The notes beneath the pieces are model-generated. The model made no database searches and was not told where the DNA came from. It was given only the letters and a program-made list of their open reading frames with translations. Shown one piece after another: positions 1-5,649 of a DNA stretch of 5,756 nucleotides. The stretch is taken from NCBI GenBank assembly GCA_043811105.1, contig JBDRNK010000003.1, positions 1-5,756 of the forward strand, written 5' to 3'. Numbering within the stretch: position 1 is the first letter of the stretch; each line of letters starts with the position of its first letter. The translations under genes were made by a program, and so were the position numbers. Source of the DNA: CAZDDW01 sp043811105. Its GTDB lineage: Bacteria; Patescibacteriota; Patescibacteriia; UBA9934; CAZDDW01.

Positions 1-1
1 A

Positions 2-1171
2 ATACTTGATAACGCCCCTTATCAATTAACTTATCAGGATGATCAAACCTGGGAATTAACTGCTTTGACCATTGCCAATGCTTTAGAGCCAGTGATGGTT
101 GAAAATGAAATTCGTTTAGGTCTGAATCAGCTGGACATGCAGGTTCACTTAGAAGCAATCGCTCAAGAAGTTGAGATTGAGGTCCAAGATGCTCATTTTG
201 CGATGAGCAACGGCCGGGTAACTGAATTCAAGGCCAGTCATAACGGAGTTGAATTTGAACAAATTGAAACTTTGGAAGCCATTACAGCAATGTGGCTGGC
301 TGATCAAAAAGAAACTGAGATTATTGTAAGTGTGGTTGAACCAAGAATTAGCACTGAACAGGTTAATGATCTTGGTATTTCTGAAATGTTAGGTCAAGGA
401 ACCTCAAACTTTCGAGGTAGTCCTTATAATCGAATCATGAACATTAAACACGGAGCCTCAAAATTGAACGGTATTTTAATTGCACCAGACGAAGAGTTCT
501 CTCTCCTGGCAACATTAAAACCTTTTACAATTGAAGATGGATATTTACCGGAACTGGTCATTCGCGGTACGGAAATCGTCCCGGAGGTTGGTGGTGGTCT
601 GTGTCAAATCGGGACAACCACTTTCCGAACTGTTATGAATTCCGGCCTGCCGGTCACTCAGCGGTCAAATCATTCTTTGGTGGTTTCTTATTACAATGAT
701 CCAAACAACGGTAATCCCGGAACCGATGCTACCATTTATGATCCGGCACCTGATTTTCGTTTTGTTAACAACACCGGCAACTATATTTTATTTACTACCA
801 ATGTTGACACTGAAACCAATATTTTAACCTTTACCTTTTGGGGTACAAGCGATGGACGCCGTGGGTACTACTCAGCACCAGTGGTCACCAGCTGGATTCC
901 TTATGGTGAAGCTCAATATGTTGACACGGAAGATCTTGATCCTGGCGAAGAAGACTGTCAAAGTGCTCACATTGGAGCCAATGCTAATTTCACTTACTAT
1001 ATCGAACAGGCCGATGGTACGATTGAACAAACTTATTACGAATCGCATTATCGACCCTTGCCAACAATGTGTTTAGTCGGTATTGACCCTGATGCTGAGG
1101 TTGAAAGTGAAGAAGAAAATGAAGAGTTATTAGGTGATATTGAAGAAGCCACTGAAGAGATTGCGGAATAA
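2..1171 (+). CDS. VanW-domain protein, 5'-truncated by the window edge
   Basis: The reading frame is open from base 2 to the TAA at 1169-1171 (389 visible residues). The TTG at 65 is therefore probably internal, and the true start, with any signal peptide or membrane anchor, lies left of the window. Numbering from the TTG codon, residues 1-100 resemble the weakly conserved region before VanW domains (peptidoglycan-binding-4-like). Residues 113-245 are the VanW core: NRIMNIKHGASKLNG, then GGGLCQIGTTTFR (176-188), RSNHS (200-204) and DATIYDP (221-227). Residues 260-340 form a beta-rich tail ending in CLVG, followed by a very acidic C-terminus (341-368). VanW was first named from vancomycin-resistance clusters, but its biochemical role is unclear. 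In CPR and Firmicutes such proteins are usually predicted to be surface or envelope proteins. No resistance genes are nearby, so resistance should not be inferred. The gene converges on clpP, and its stop codon touches the 3' end of the minus-strand RNA. Confidence 0.88.
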   Translation: MLDNAPYQLTYQDDQTWELTALTIANALEPVMVENEIRLGLNQLDMQVHLEAIAQEVEIEVQDAHFAMSNGRVTEFKASHNGVEFEQIETLEAITAMWLADQKETEIIVSVVEPRISTEQVNDLGISEMLGQGTSNFRGSPYNRIMNIKHGASKLNGILIAPDEEFSLLATLKPFTIEDGYLPELVIRGTEIVPEVGGGLCQIGTTTFRTVMNSGLPVTQRSNHSLVVSYYNDPNNGNPGTDATIYDPAPDFRFVNNTGNYILFTTNVDTETNILTFTFWGTSDGRRGYYSAPVVTSWIPYGEAQYVDTEDLDPGEEDCQSAHIGANANFTYYIEQADGTIEQTYYESHYRPLPTMCLVGIDPDAEVESEEENEELLGDIEEATEEIAE

Positions 1172-1317
1172 AAAAACCCTTCATAGCAAGTAAACTGCAG
1201 GCAAGAAGTTTCAATAAATGGATAGATCGAGTCACAAGGACCTGATGTATCCACAATTGAAACCCCATGCTTGTCGTGCCTGCAGGTTACCGGCTACAAA
1301 GGGATATCAAATGATTG
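1170..1317 (-). ncRNA. Rod-shaped structured small RNA, 6S RNA-like architecture
   Basis: No convincing ORF occupies this stretch, but the minus strand folds almost end to end. The closing stem pairs 1277-1303 with 1177-1203 (27 positions). It includes a 9-bp core (CTGCAGGCA) and several differences that become G-U wobbles only on the minus strand, which fixes the orientation. A central bulge follows, 13 nt on the 5' side (1276-1264) against 4 nt on the 3' side (1207-1204). The apical arm has an 8-bp stem (1263-1256 with 1215-1208), a 2x3 internal loop, a 6-bp stem (1253-1248 with 1224-1219), then short AUC/GAU and GGUC/GACU pairings capped by CUUGU. Seven U residues (1176-1170) directly follow the closing stem. 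A near-consensus promoter lies just upstream. A long rod with a central bubble and its own promoter is the hallmark of 6S RNA, the RNA polymerase-sigma70 regulator. I see no diagnostic primary-sequence motif, so the 6S identity is a hypothesis. The structured RNA gene itself is well supported. Confidence 0.7.
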
Positions 1318-1324
1318 ACAAAGT

Positions 1325-1353
1325 ATTGTAACAAGTATTTGTTTTTTTGTCAA
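1325..1353 (-). promoter_or_regulatory. Sigma70-type promoter of the structured RNA
   Basis: Read on the minus strand, a perfect -35 box TTGACA (1353-1348) is separated by exactly 17 bp from TACAAT (1330-1325), one base off the TATAAT consensus. The predicted start is near 1316-1318, about 14 nt before the closing stem of the RNA begins. The -35 box lies only 9 bp beyond the clpP terminator hairpin, so the RNA appears to be an independent unit rather than a clpP 3' UTR. This is the best-matching promoter in the window, which suggests abundant expression. Confidence 0.8.
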
Positions 1354-1362
1354 GACTTAGCC

Positions 1363-1413
1363 AAAAAACCGTGTTTACCCTTGTTAACAAAATCAAGGGA
1401 AACGCGGTTTTTT
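1363..1413. terminator. Bidirectional intrinsic terminator between vanW/RNA region and clpP
   Basis: A long hairpin: the left arm 1363-1383 (starts AAAAAACCG, ends CCCTTG) pairs with the right arm 1394-1413 (starts CAAGGG, ends CGGTTTTTT) around a 10-nt loop, with one wobble/mismatch and one bulged base. An A-run on the left and a T-run on the right give a U-tract in both directions. It can therefore stop clpP transcription (minus) and vanW read-through (plus). The single non-Watson-Crick pair is G-U on the plus strand and A-C on the minus strand, so the plus-strand fold is slightly better. Confidence 0.85.
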
Positions 1414-1436
1414 AACTTATTTTAGTTGTCAGTTTT

Positions 1437-1452
1437 GTCAGAATATTCTGAC
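1437..1452. repeat. Perfect 16-bp palindrome downstream of clpP
   Basis: GTCAGAATATTCTGAC is a perfect dyad with no spacer, lying between the clpP stop codon and the terminator. A second perfect palindrome of 14 bp, ATTTAAGCTTAAAT (1459-1472), overlaps the clpP stop codon. Having no loop, the 16-mer would make a poor RNA hairpin but could be a site for a dimeric DNA-binding protein or a restriction/methylation target. No function can be assigned. Confidence 0.6.
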
Positions 1453-1466
1453 TGGACTATTTAAGC

Positions 1467-2075
1467 TTAAATCACCTTATCAATTAATCCATATTTTACC
1501 GCTTCAGCAGGATCCATAAAATAATCTCGGTCAGTATCTTTTTCAACCGTCTTAATAGACTGGCCAGTATGCTTGGCCAATATAACATTTAAACGGTCTT
1601 TTATTTTCAAGATTCGTTCAGCATGAATTTTTATATCTGTAGCCTGCCCCTCTACCCCACCAAGAACTTGATGAATCATTATCTCTGAATTTGGCAAAGC
1701 CAAGCGCTTATCTTTAGCTCCACCAGCTAAAAGCACAGCCCCCATTGAAGCAGCCAGCCCAATACAAATAGTTGAAACATCAGGCTTTACATATTGTATA
1801 GCGTCATAGATAGCCAAGCCTGCTGAAACCGAACCGCCTGGAGAATTAATATAAAGCTTAATGTCTTTTTTGCTGTCCTGGCTTTCCAAAAATAGCAGTT
1901 GGGCGATAATGGTGTTAGCCACCATGTCATCGATTGGAGTTCCCAAAAAAATTATTCGATCCTTTAGTAAGCGTGAATATATATCATAAGCCCGCTCGCC
2001 TAAATGAGTTTTCTCGATCACTGTTGGAACGAGAATCTGCGAATTAATATCGTAGTTTGGTGTTTTGTTTGTCAT
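1467..2075 (-). CDS. clpP: ATP-dependent Clp protease proteolytic subunit ClpP
   Basis: This is the serine peptidase (family S14) that forms the two-heptamer chamber degrading proteins fed in by Clp ATPases. The product is 202 aa, close to the 193-207 aa norm. The catalytic triad is intact: Ser110 in GLAASMGA, His135 in MIHQ and Asp184 in DTDRDYF, each one position off the E. coli precursor residues 111, 136 and 185. Other family landmarks are GERAYDIYSRLLKDRIIFLG (26-45), INSPGGSVSAG (76-86, oxyanion-hole glycines), GQATDI (143-148) and EAVKYGLID (191-199). The first 13 or so residues before LVPTVIE match the position of the cleaved propeptide. The C-terminus ends at DKVI without the short extension seen in E. 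coli. No clpX or tig lies beside it; the upstream neighbour on the same strand is a DHH phosphoesterase 109 bp away. The ATG at 2075 is chosen because it gives family length and follows a TATAAT box. Confidence 0.97.
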   Translation of the reverse strand: MTNKTPNYDINSQILVPTVIEKTHLGERAYDIYSRLLKDRIIFLGTPIDDMVANTIIAQLLFLESQDSKKDIKLYINSPGGSVSAGLAIYDAIQYVKPDVSTICIGLAASMGAVLLAGGAKDKRLALPNSEIMIHQVLGGVEGQATDIKIHAERILKIKDRLNVILAKHTGQSIKTVEKDTDRDYFMDPAEAVKYGLIDKVI

Positions 2076-2094
2076 AATAGTGCAAATTTATCAC

Positions 2095-2100
2095 ATTATA
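2095..2100 (-). promoter_or_regulatory. Putative -10 box of clpP
   Basis: TATAAT on the minus strand, with 19 nt between it and the clpP ATG, predicts a leader of only about 12-14 nt. No good -35 box is found at 16-18 bp spacing (AGCCAA at 17 bp), and there is no purine-rich Shine-Dalgarno sequence before the ATG. clpP could also be read from the DHH gene upstream, as no strong terminator separates them. Confidence 0.5.
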
Positions 2101-2184
2101 CGTAATTATTCAATATCTTGGCTTGTATATAAAACCCTGAGTCCCCGTGGCTGGCCTGGCAGGATGTAGGGCTGAACAGAAAAT

Positions 2185-3138
2185 TTAGACAACCAACCAC
2201 TGTCCATTTTTTTCAATAATCCGAGCGTCGGGAATAGTAAATCCTGAGGCTTTTGTGTGTCCACCACCGCCAAAATATTGAGCCAGTGTAGCCACGTCCC
2301 CATTCATTGTCCGCATACTTCCATTAACCCCTTCTGAAACCTCGCGTAAGACAACCAAAGAATCAGTATCAATAATGCCATGTAAAAAATTAGTTAAGCC
2401 GTTCAAGCTTTCACTTGAAGCCTTGGTCTCTTCAAGGTCTTTTAAAGTGATGCAGGTGACCACGACGTCAAAAATCGGATGCTTACGTAAACGCTCTAAA
2501 GCAAGACCCCAGATCTTTAAAACTGCCAAAGACCGATTTAACTGCAAGTTCTGAACGATCTGCTGGACCCGAGCCCCGAGCATGAACAGATCAGAAGCAA
2601 TAGCTAAAGATCGCTCTCGTGTTGACTTGTTTGAAAATACCGTAGTGTCGTAGTAAATCCCAGTTAAAAGTGCAGTAGCCATTTCCGGATCAATATAAAT
2701 ATTATTTTCTTGAAAAAAATTATAGATGATTTCAGTGGTCGCCGCTTGATCAGAGATCACCTGTACTAAATCACCATACCCGGGATTTGAATCATGATGA
2801 TCAATATTTATTACTGAAGCACGGCCAGGGATCTGATCAGTTATATTTTTAACGTACTTAATATCTGAACTGTCTACACAGATTACAAGATCTATCGTCT
2901 TATCATTCAACAAACCCTGATCAAACAAGCAAAGGTCAATGTGATCTAAAAACCGATATATTTCTGGTGTTTGATCAGAACAAACGATAGTTACCTTTTT
3001 GTTAATTCGATCCAAGTATCGATACAGAGACAAGGTAGCTCCAAGACTATCTCCATCAATCCGCTCATCAGGCAAAATCAAAACATGGTTGGCCCTGATT
3101 AGTGCTTGATTAATTTGTCGGTGTTTAATTGCTTCCAT
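2185..3138 (-). CDS. DHH/DHHA1-family phosphoesterase (NrnA-like oligoribonuclease / pAp phosphatase)
   Basis: The product is 317 aa, the usual size of NrnA-type two-domain enzymes. These degrade 2-5-nt RNAs, and some also dephosphorylate 3'-phosphoadenosine 5'-phosphate or cleave cyclic dinucleotide products. The DHH domain shows motif I variant PDERIDGDSLGA (23-34), motif II CVDSSD (87-92), motif III IDHHDSNPG (112-120) and motif IV TGIYYDTTVFSN (159-170). The DHHA1 substrate domain carries NGSMRT (272-277) and FGGGGHTKASGF (289-300). Asp28, Asp30, Asp89, Asp113, His114, His115 and Asp164 fit the manganese-binding set. Motif I is atypical: the His normally four residues before the first Asp is Asp24. 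The exact substrate cannot be read from sequence. The ATG at 3138 has no Shine-Dalgarno and sits inside a CATA repeat at the edge of a TIR element. The gene is co-oriented with clpP and divergent from smc. Confidence 0.9.
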   Translation of the reverse strand: MEAIKHRQINQALIRANHVLILPDERIDGDSLGATLSLYRYLDRINKKVTIVCSDQTPEIYRFLDHIDLCLFDQGLLNDKTIDLVICVDSSDIKYVKNITDQIPGRASVINIDHHDSNPGYGDLVQVISDQAATTEIIYNFFQENNIYIDPEMATALLTGIYYDTTVFSNKSTRERSLAIASDLFMLGARVQQIVQNLQLNRSLAVLKIWGLALERLRKHPIFDVVVTCITLKDLEETKASSESLNGLTNFLHGIIDTDSLVVLREVSEGVNGSMRTMNGDVATLAQYFGGGGHTKASGFTIPDARIIEKNGQWLVV

Positions 3139-3139
3139 A

Positions 3140-3274
3140 CCCAGCAGTAAAACTTCAAATTATATTTATTATATATTGTTTATACCGTTGCTAAAAACCA
3201 ACAGTGGCTGTTCTTTCTTAGCAGATATTCTGTGTCACGCCCAGCTATCTTTAGTTTGAAGTTTTACTGCTGGG
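3140..3274. mobile_element. 135-bp MITE-like element with 20-bp terminal inverted repeats
   Basis: CCCAGCAGTAAAACTTCAAA (3140-3159) recurs as its exact reverse complement at 3255-3274. Immediately outside both ends is the same 4-bp word CATA (3136-3139 and 3275-3278), as expected of a target-site duplication. The AT-rich interior contains a hairpin (3189-3194 with 3218-3223, plus inner 3200-3204 with 3208-3212) centred at 3206, one base from the centre of the element (3207). There is no room for a transposase. It looks like a non-autonomous miniature element. An inverted duplication of the DHH leader or a cruciform regulatory region between divergent genes is an alternative. The DHH start codon lies within the left CATA, so the element supplies the leader and probably the promoter of that gene. 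Confidence 0.5.
3159..3173 (-). promoter_or_regulatory. Putative -10 region of the DHH phosphoesterase gene
   Basis: Two TATAAT hexamers lie on the minus strand (3173-3168 and 3164-3159) inside the TIR element. The proximal one ends 20 nt before the ATG, matching the 19-nt spacing seen at clpP. No convincing -35 box is present at normal spacing, and AT-rich sequence produces such hexamers easily. Confidence 0.35.
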
Positions 3275-3290
3275 CATAGCCAGCTATCTT
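3241..3290 (+). repeat. Short direct repeat pair upstream of smc
   Basis: CCAGCTATCTT occurs at 3241-3251 and again at 3280-3290, 39 bp apart. One copy is inside the right half of the TIR element and the other just outside it, so the right arm of the inverted repeat lies between them. It could be a paired protein-binding site or a trace of a local duplication. Confidence 0.5.
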
Positions 3291-3323
3291 ATATTGGTTA
3301 TCAAAAAGCGTCAAGATTTACAC

Positions 3324-3352
3324 TTCAACATTCTGCATATTTCAGGTATAAT
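3324..3352 (+). promoter_or_regulatory. Putative smc promoter, near-leaderless
   Basis: A perfect TATAAT (3347-3352) is preceded at 17 bp by a weak -35-like TTCAAC (3324-3329). Only 10 nt separate the -10 box from the ATG at 3363, so transcription would start about 3-5 nt before the start codon. This would be an essentially leaderless mRNA, consistent with the absence of a Shine-Dalgarno sequence. Confidence 0.5.
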
Positions 3353-3362
3353 AATAGCCGTT

Positions 3363-5585
3363 ATGTATTTAGAAAAACTGGAAGTTCAGGGATTTAAAAC
3401 TTTCGCACAGAAAACGGTTCTTAAATTTCCTGAACCAAAAAAAGATCGACACACCATCACCTCAATCGTTGGACCAAATGGAAGCGGAAAATCTAATTTG
3501 TCTGACGCTATTCGTTGGGCTTTGGGGGAACAGAGTTTAAAACTGCTCCGCGGTAAAAAATCCGAGGATATTATTTTTTCTGGCTCGTCCGGACGATCTC
3601 GTTCTGGTTTTGCCCAGGTAATCATGACCTTTAACAATGAGGATGGGGCCATGCCAATTGAATTTCCGCAAGTTGAAATAAAGCGATATATGGATCGCAG
3701 TGGCGGCTCTGAATATCGTCTTAATGGTAAAGTTGCTCGCTTGGCTGATATTCATCTTTTATTGGCTCAGGCAGGTGTTGGACAAAAATCATATGCAGTG
3801 ATCGGCCAAGGAATGGTTGATCATATTTTAGTTTCTAGTCCTGAGGAACGAAAAGGTTTTTTTGATGATGCTACCGGAGTAAAACAGTTCCAGCTCAAAC
3901 GACATGAATCAATGCTTAAATTGCGTCGAACTTATGAGAACTTAGAAGAGGTTGAATTGATTCTTAATGAAATCGGCCCGCGATTGCGTTCACTCAAACG
4001 CCAGGTCTCACGACTGGCAAAGCGCGAGGAAGTGGAAATTGAGCTACGCGAATTACAAACTAATTACTACCGTACTTTGTGGTTGAATCTTCAAGATCAA
4101 TTAAAAGTTGTTCGAGTAAATTTTGATAAACTGGATATTGAATGCCGTACCCTGGAGGCTAAAACACGTTCGCAAGAACGAAAGGCCGCTGAGATTGAAT
4201 CGACTGAACAAACCAAGGAAATGGCTGATCAAGATCAGTTGGCTTTACAAAACCGTTATCGCCTTCTTCAAAGTAAACGATCCGAATTACGAGACAAAGA
4301 ATATGAGATTCAAAAAGAAATTGAGTTGAAAAAAGTCCGAGCTGAGGCCAAATGGACTCCGTTACCTTTATCAGAAATTATCCAAGAGCTGGAAACAATT
4401 ACCAAGGAACAAGAAAAGCTGATTGAACAAATCACCTCGGCAACCCCGGAAAACCTGGCTACCCTGGCAACCTCATTGAACACTCGCTCAAGTAAACTTT
4501 TGACTCGCTTGCGAAAACCGGCCCCGGAAACCATCAAACCTGATCAAGGTCTGGTTCTTGATCTAAAGGATGCTCAGAAAAAACGAGCTGAACTAGAAGA
4601 TGAACTTAGACGGCTTGAGAAACAAATGGAAACTCATGCCAAGACAGAGAAAGAGCAAAAGACTGAGTTGTTTGAAATCGGCCGCGATCTTCGTGAAAAA
4701 CAAAATCAATTACACCAACTGAGCAATCAACGTAATCAGGTTCAGATTGAATTGGCTCGTCTTGAAGAGCGAGAGCATAATTTGAATCGAGAAATAGATG
4801 AGGAAGCAGGCGAGCTGGAAAAGAAAATTAAAAGCCAAGGCAATAAAATAAATACCGATCAAGCCTATCCTCAAATTCAAAAATTAAAATATAAATTGGA
4901 AATGATTGGTGGAATTGATCCGGAAACCTTAAAAGAACATGATGAAATTTCTGAACGACATGAGTTTTTGGATACTCAGATTAAGGATCTAAGAGGTGCG
5001 GTCAAATCAACTGAAAAAATTATTGATGAGTTGGACAAAAAAATTCATGCCCAATCTGAAGAGGCTTTCAAAAAAATCAATCGTGAATTTCAACGATATT
5101 TTAAACTGCTGTTTGGTGGTGGTTCTTGCTCATTAGTAAAAATGACTCGTGATCAGGTAGTTGAAGATCAAGAAGAAGAAAACCCTGAGGCTGACCAGCG
5201 TGAAGGCGTTACCGAACGACTGCAGGGTCGCCGTGACACAATCGTTGGAATTGATATTCAAGCCACGCCGCCTGGCAAAAAAATGAAAGCTTTAAATTTA
5301 CTATCCGGTGGTGAACGATCACTAACTTCAATTGCTCTGGTGGCGGCAATCATGGCAACCAACCCTTCCCCATTTGTAGTTCTCGATGAAGTTGACGCTG
5401 CCCTTGATGAAGCCAACACCTTACGCTACGCTGCTATTGTTGATGAGCTGGCTAAACACACACAGTTTATTATTATCACTCACAACCGAGCCAGTATGGA
5501 AAAATCTGACGTGCTTTACGGAGTAACTATGGGTGATGATGGAGTAAGTCATTTGCTCAGTGTTAGTCTGGAAGGCACACCATAA
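3363..5585 (+). CDS. smc: Short SMC-family chromosome-segregation ATPase lacking a recognisable hinge
   Basis: SMC proteins form long ATP-driven clamps that fold and segregate chromosomes. The 740-aa product starts at the ATG at 3363, giving the canonical MYLEKLEVQGFKTFA; the frame extends 69 bp further to a TTG, but that stretch is promoter. The N-terminal head carries Walker A GPNGSGKS (37-44), DAIRWALGEQ (48-57) and the Q-loop VIGQGMVDHIL (146-156). The C-terminal head carries LLSGGERSLTSIAL (646-659), Walker B FVVLDEVDAALDE (671-683) and the ITH switch (705-707), ending in the SMC-typical GVTMGDDGVS. These motifs separate it from RecN, SbcC and Rad50. Two coiled-coil arms of about 155-180 residues (175-330 and 395-575) are joined by a proline-containing linker (331-394). 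Usual bacterial SMCs are about 1,150-1,200 aa with a globular hinge of roughly 150 residues, and none is visible. There is no CXXC zinc hook. An acidic insert occupies 599-615. rpsP follows 64 bp downstream. Confidence 0.9.
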   Translation: MYLEKLEVQGFKTFAQKTVLKFPEPKKDRHTITSIVGPNGSGKSNLSDAIRWALGEQSLKLLRGKKSEDIIFSGSSGRSRSGFAQVIMTFNNEDGAMPIEFPQVEIKRYMDRSGGSEYRLNGKVARLADIHLLLAQAGVGQKSYAVIGQGMVDHILVSSPEERKGFFDDATGVKQFQLKRHESMLKLRRTYENLEEVELILNEIGPRLRSLKRQVSRLAKREEVEIELRELQTNYYRTLWLNLQDQLKVVRVNFDKLDIECRTLEAKTRSQERKAAEIESTEQTKEMADQDQLALQNRYRLLQSKRSELRDKEYEIQKEIELKKVRAEAKWTPLPLSEIIQELETITKEQEKLIEQITSATPENLATLATSLNTRSSKLLTRLRKPAPETIKPDQGLVLDLKDAQKKRAELEDELRRLEKQMETHAKTEKEQKTELFEIGRDLREKQNQLHQLSNQRNQVQIELARLEEREHNLNREIDEEAGELEKKIKSQGNKINTDQAYPQIQKLKYKLEMIGGIDPETLKEHDEISERHEFLDTQIKDLRGAVKSTEKIIDELDKKIHAQSEEAFKKINREFQRYFKLLFGGGSCSLVKMTRDQVVEDQEEENPEADQREGVTERLQGRRDTIVGIDIQATPPGKKMKALNLLSGGERSLTSIALVAAIMATNPSPFVVLDEVDAALDEANTLRYAAIVDELAKHTQFIIITHNRASMEKSDVLYGVTMGDDGVSHLLSVSLEGTP

Positions 5586-5594
5586 CCCGTCAGC

Positions 5595-5623
5595 TTGACT
5601 TAAATAAGACTTTTGTATATACT
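5595..5623 (+). promoter_or_regulatory. Sigma70-type promoter of rpsP
   Basis: TTGACT (5595-5600), an exact 17-bp spacer and TATACT (5618-5623) make a strong promoter starting 10 bp after the smc stop codon. The predicted start near 5630 gives a leader of about 20 nt with no clear Shine-Dalgarno sequence. No terminator lies between smc and rpsP, so read-through from smc may add to expression. Confidence 0.75.
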
Positions 5624-5649
5624 GCGCCCAGTAATAATCAAGATTAAAT

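Noticed and set aside
2..1171. Vancomycin-resistance function for the VanW protein
   Set aside because: VanW domains are widespread outside resistance clusters and no vanA/H/X-type genes are present in this window.
1219..1253. SRP (4.5S) RNA, because the apical part contains a CAGGTCC-like word
   Set aside because: The conserved GGAA-type tetraloop and the symmetric internal loop of the SRP domain are absent; the loop here is CUUGU.
990..1268. Minus-strand open frames over the vanW 3' end and the intergenic region
   Set aside because: They overlap the well-supported vanW gene and the structured RNA, have no family resemblance and lack an appropriate start context. The stem-loop pairing explains the region better than coding.
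2135..2171. Possible terminator for the DHH gene: GC-rich patch with CCCT/AGGG ends and a TTTT tract on the minus strand
   Set aside because: Only about 4 outer base pairs form with a loose interior and a U-run of just four, so it is too weak to call. DHH-to-clpP read-through remains possible.
3294..3362. N-terminal extension of SMC from the TTG at 3294
   Set aside because: The 23 extra residues have no SMC counterpart and overlap the TATAAT promoter box. The ATG at 3363 gives the canonical MYLEKLEVQGFK start.
3537..3755. Antisense open frames inside smc
   Set aside because: They are shadows of the conserved SMC head coding sequence with no independent start signals or recognisable domains.
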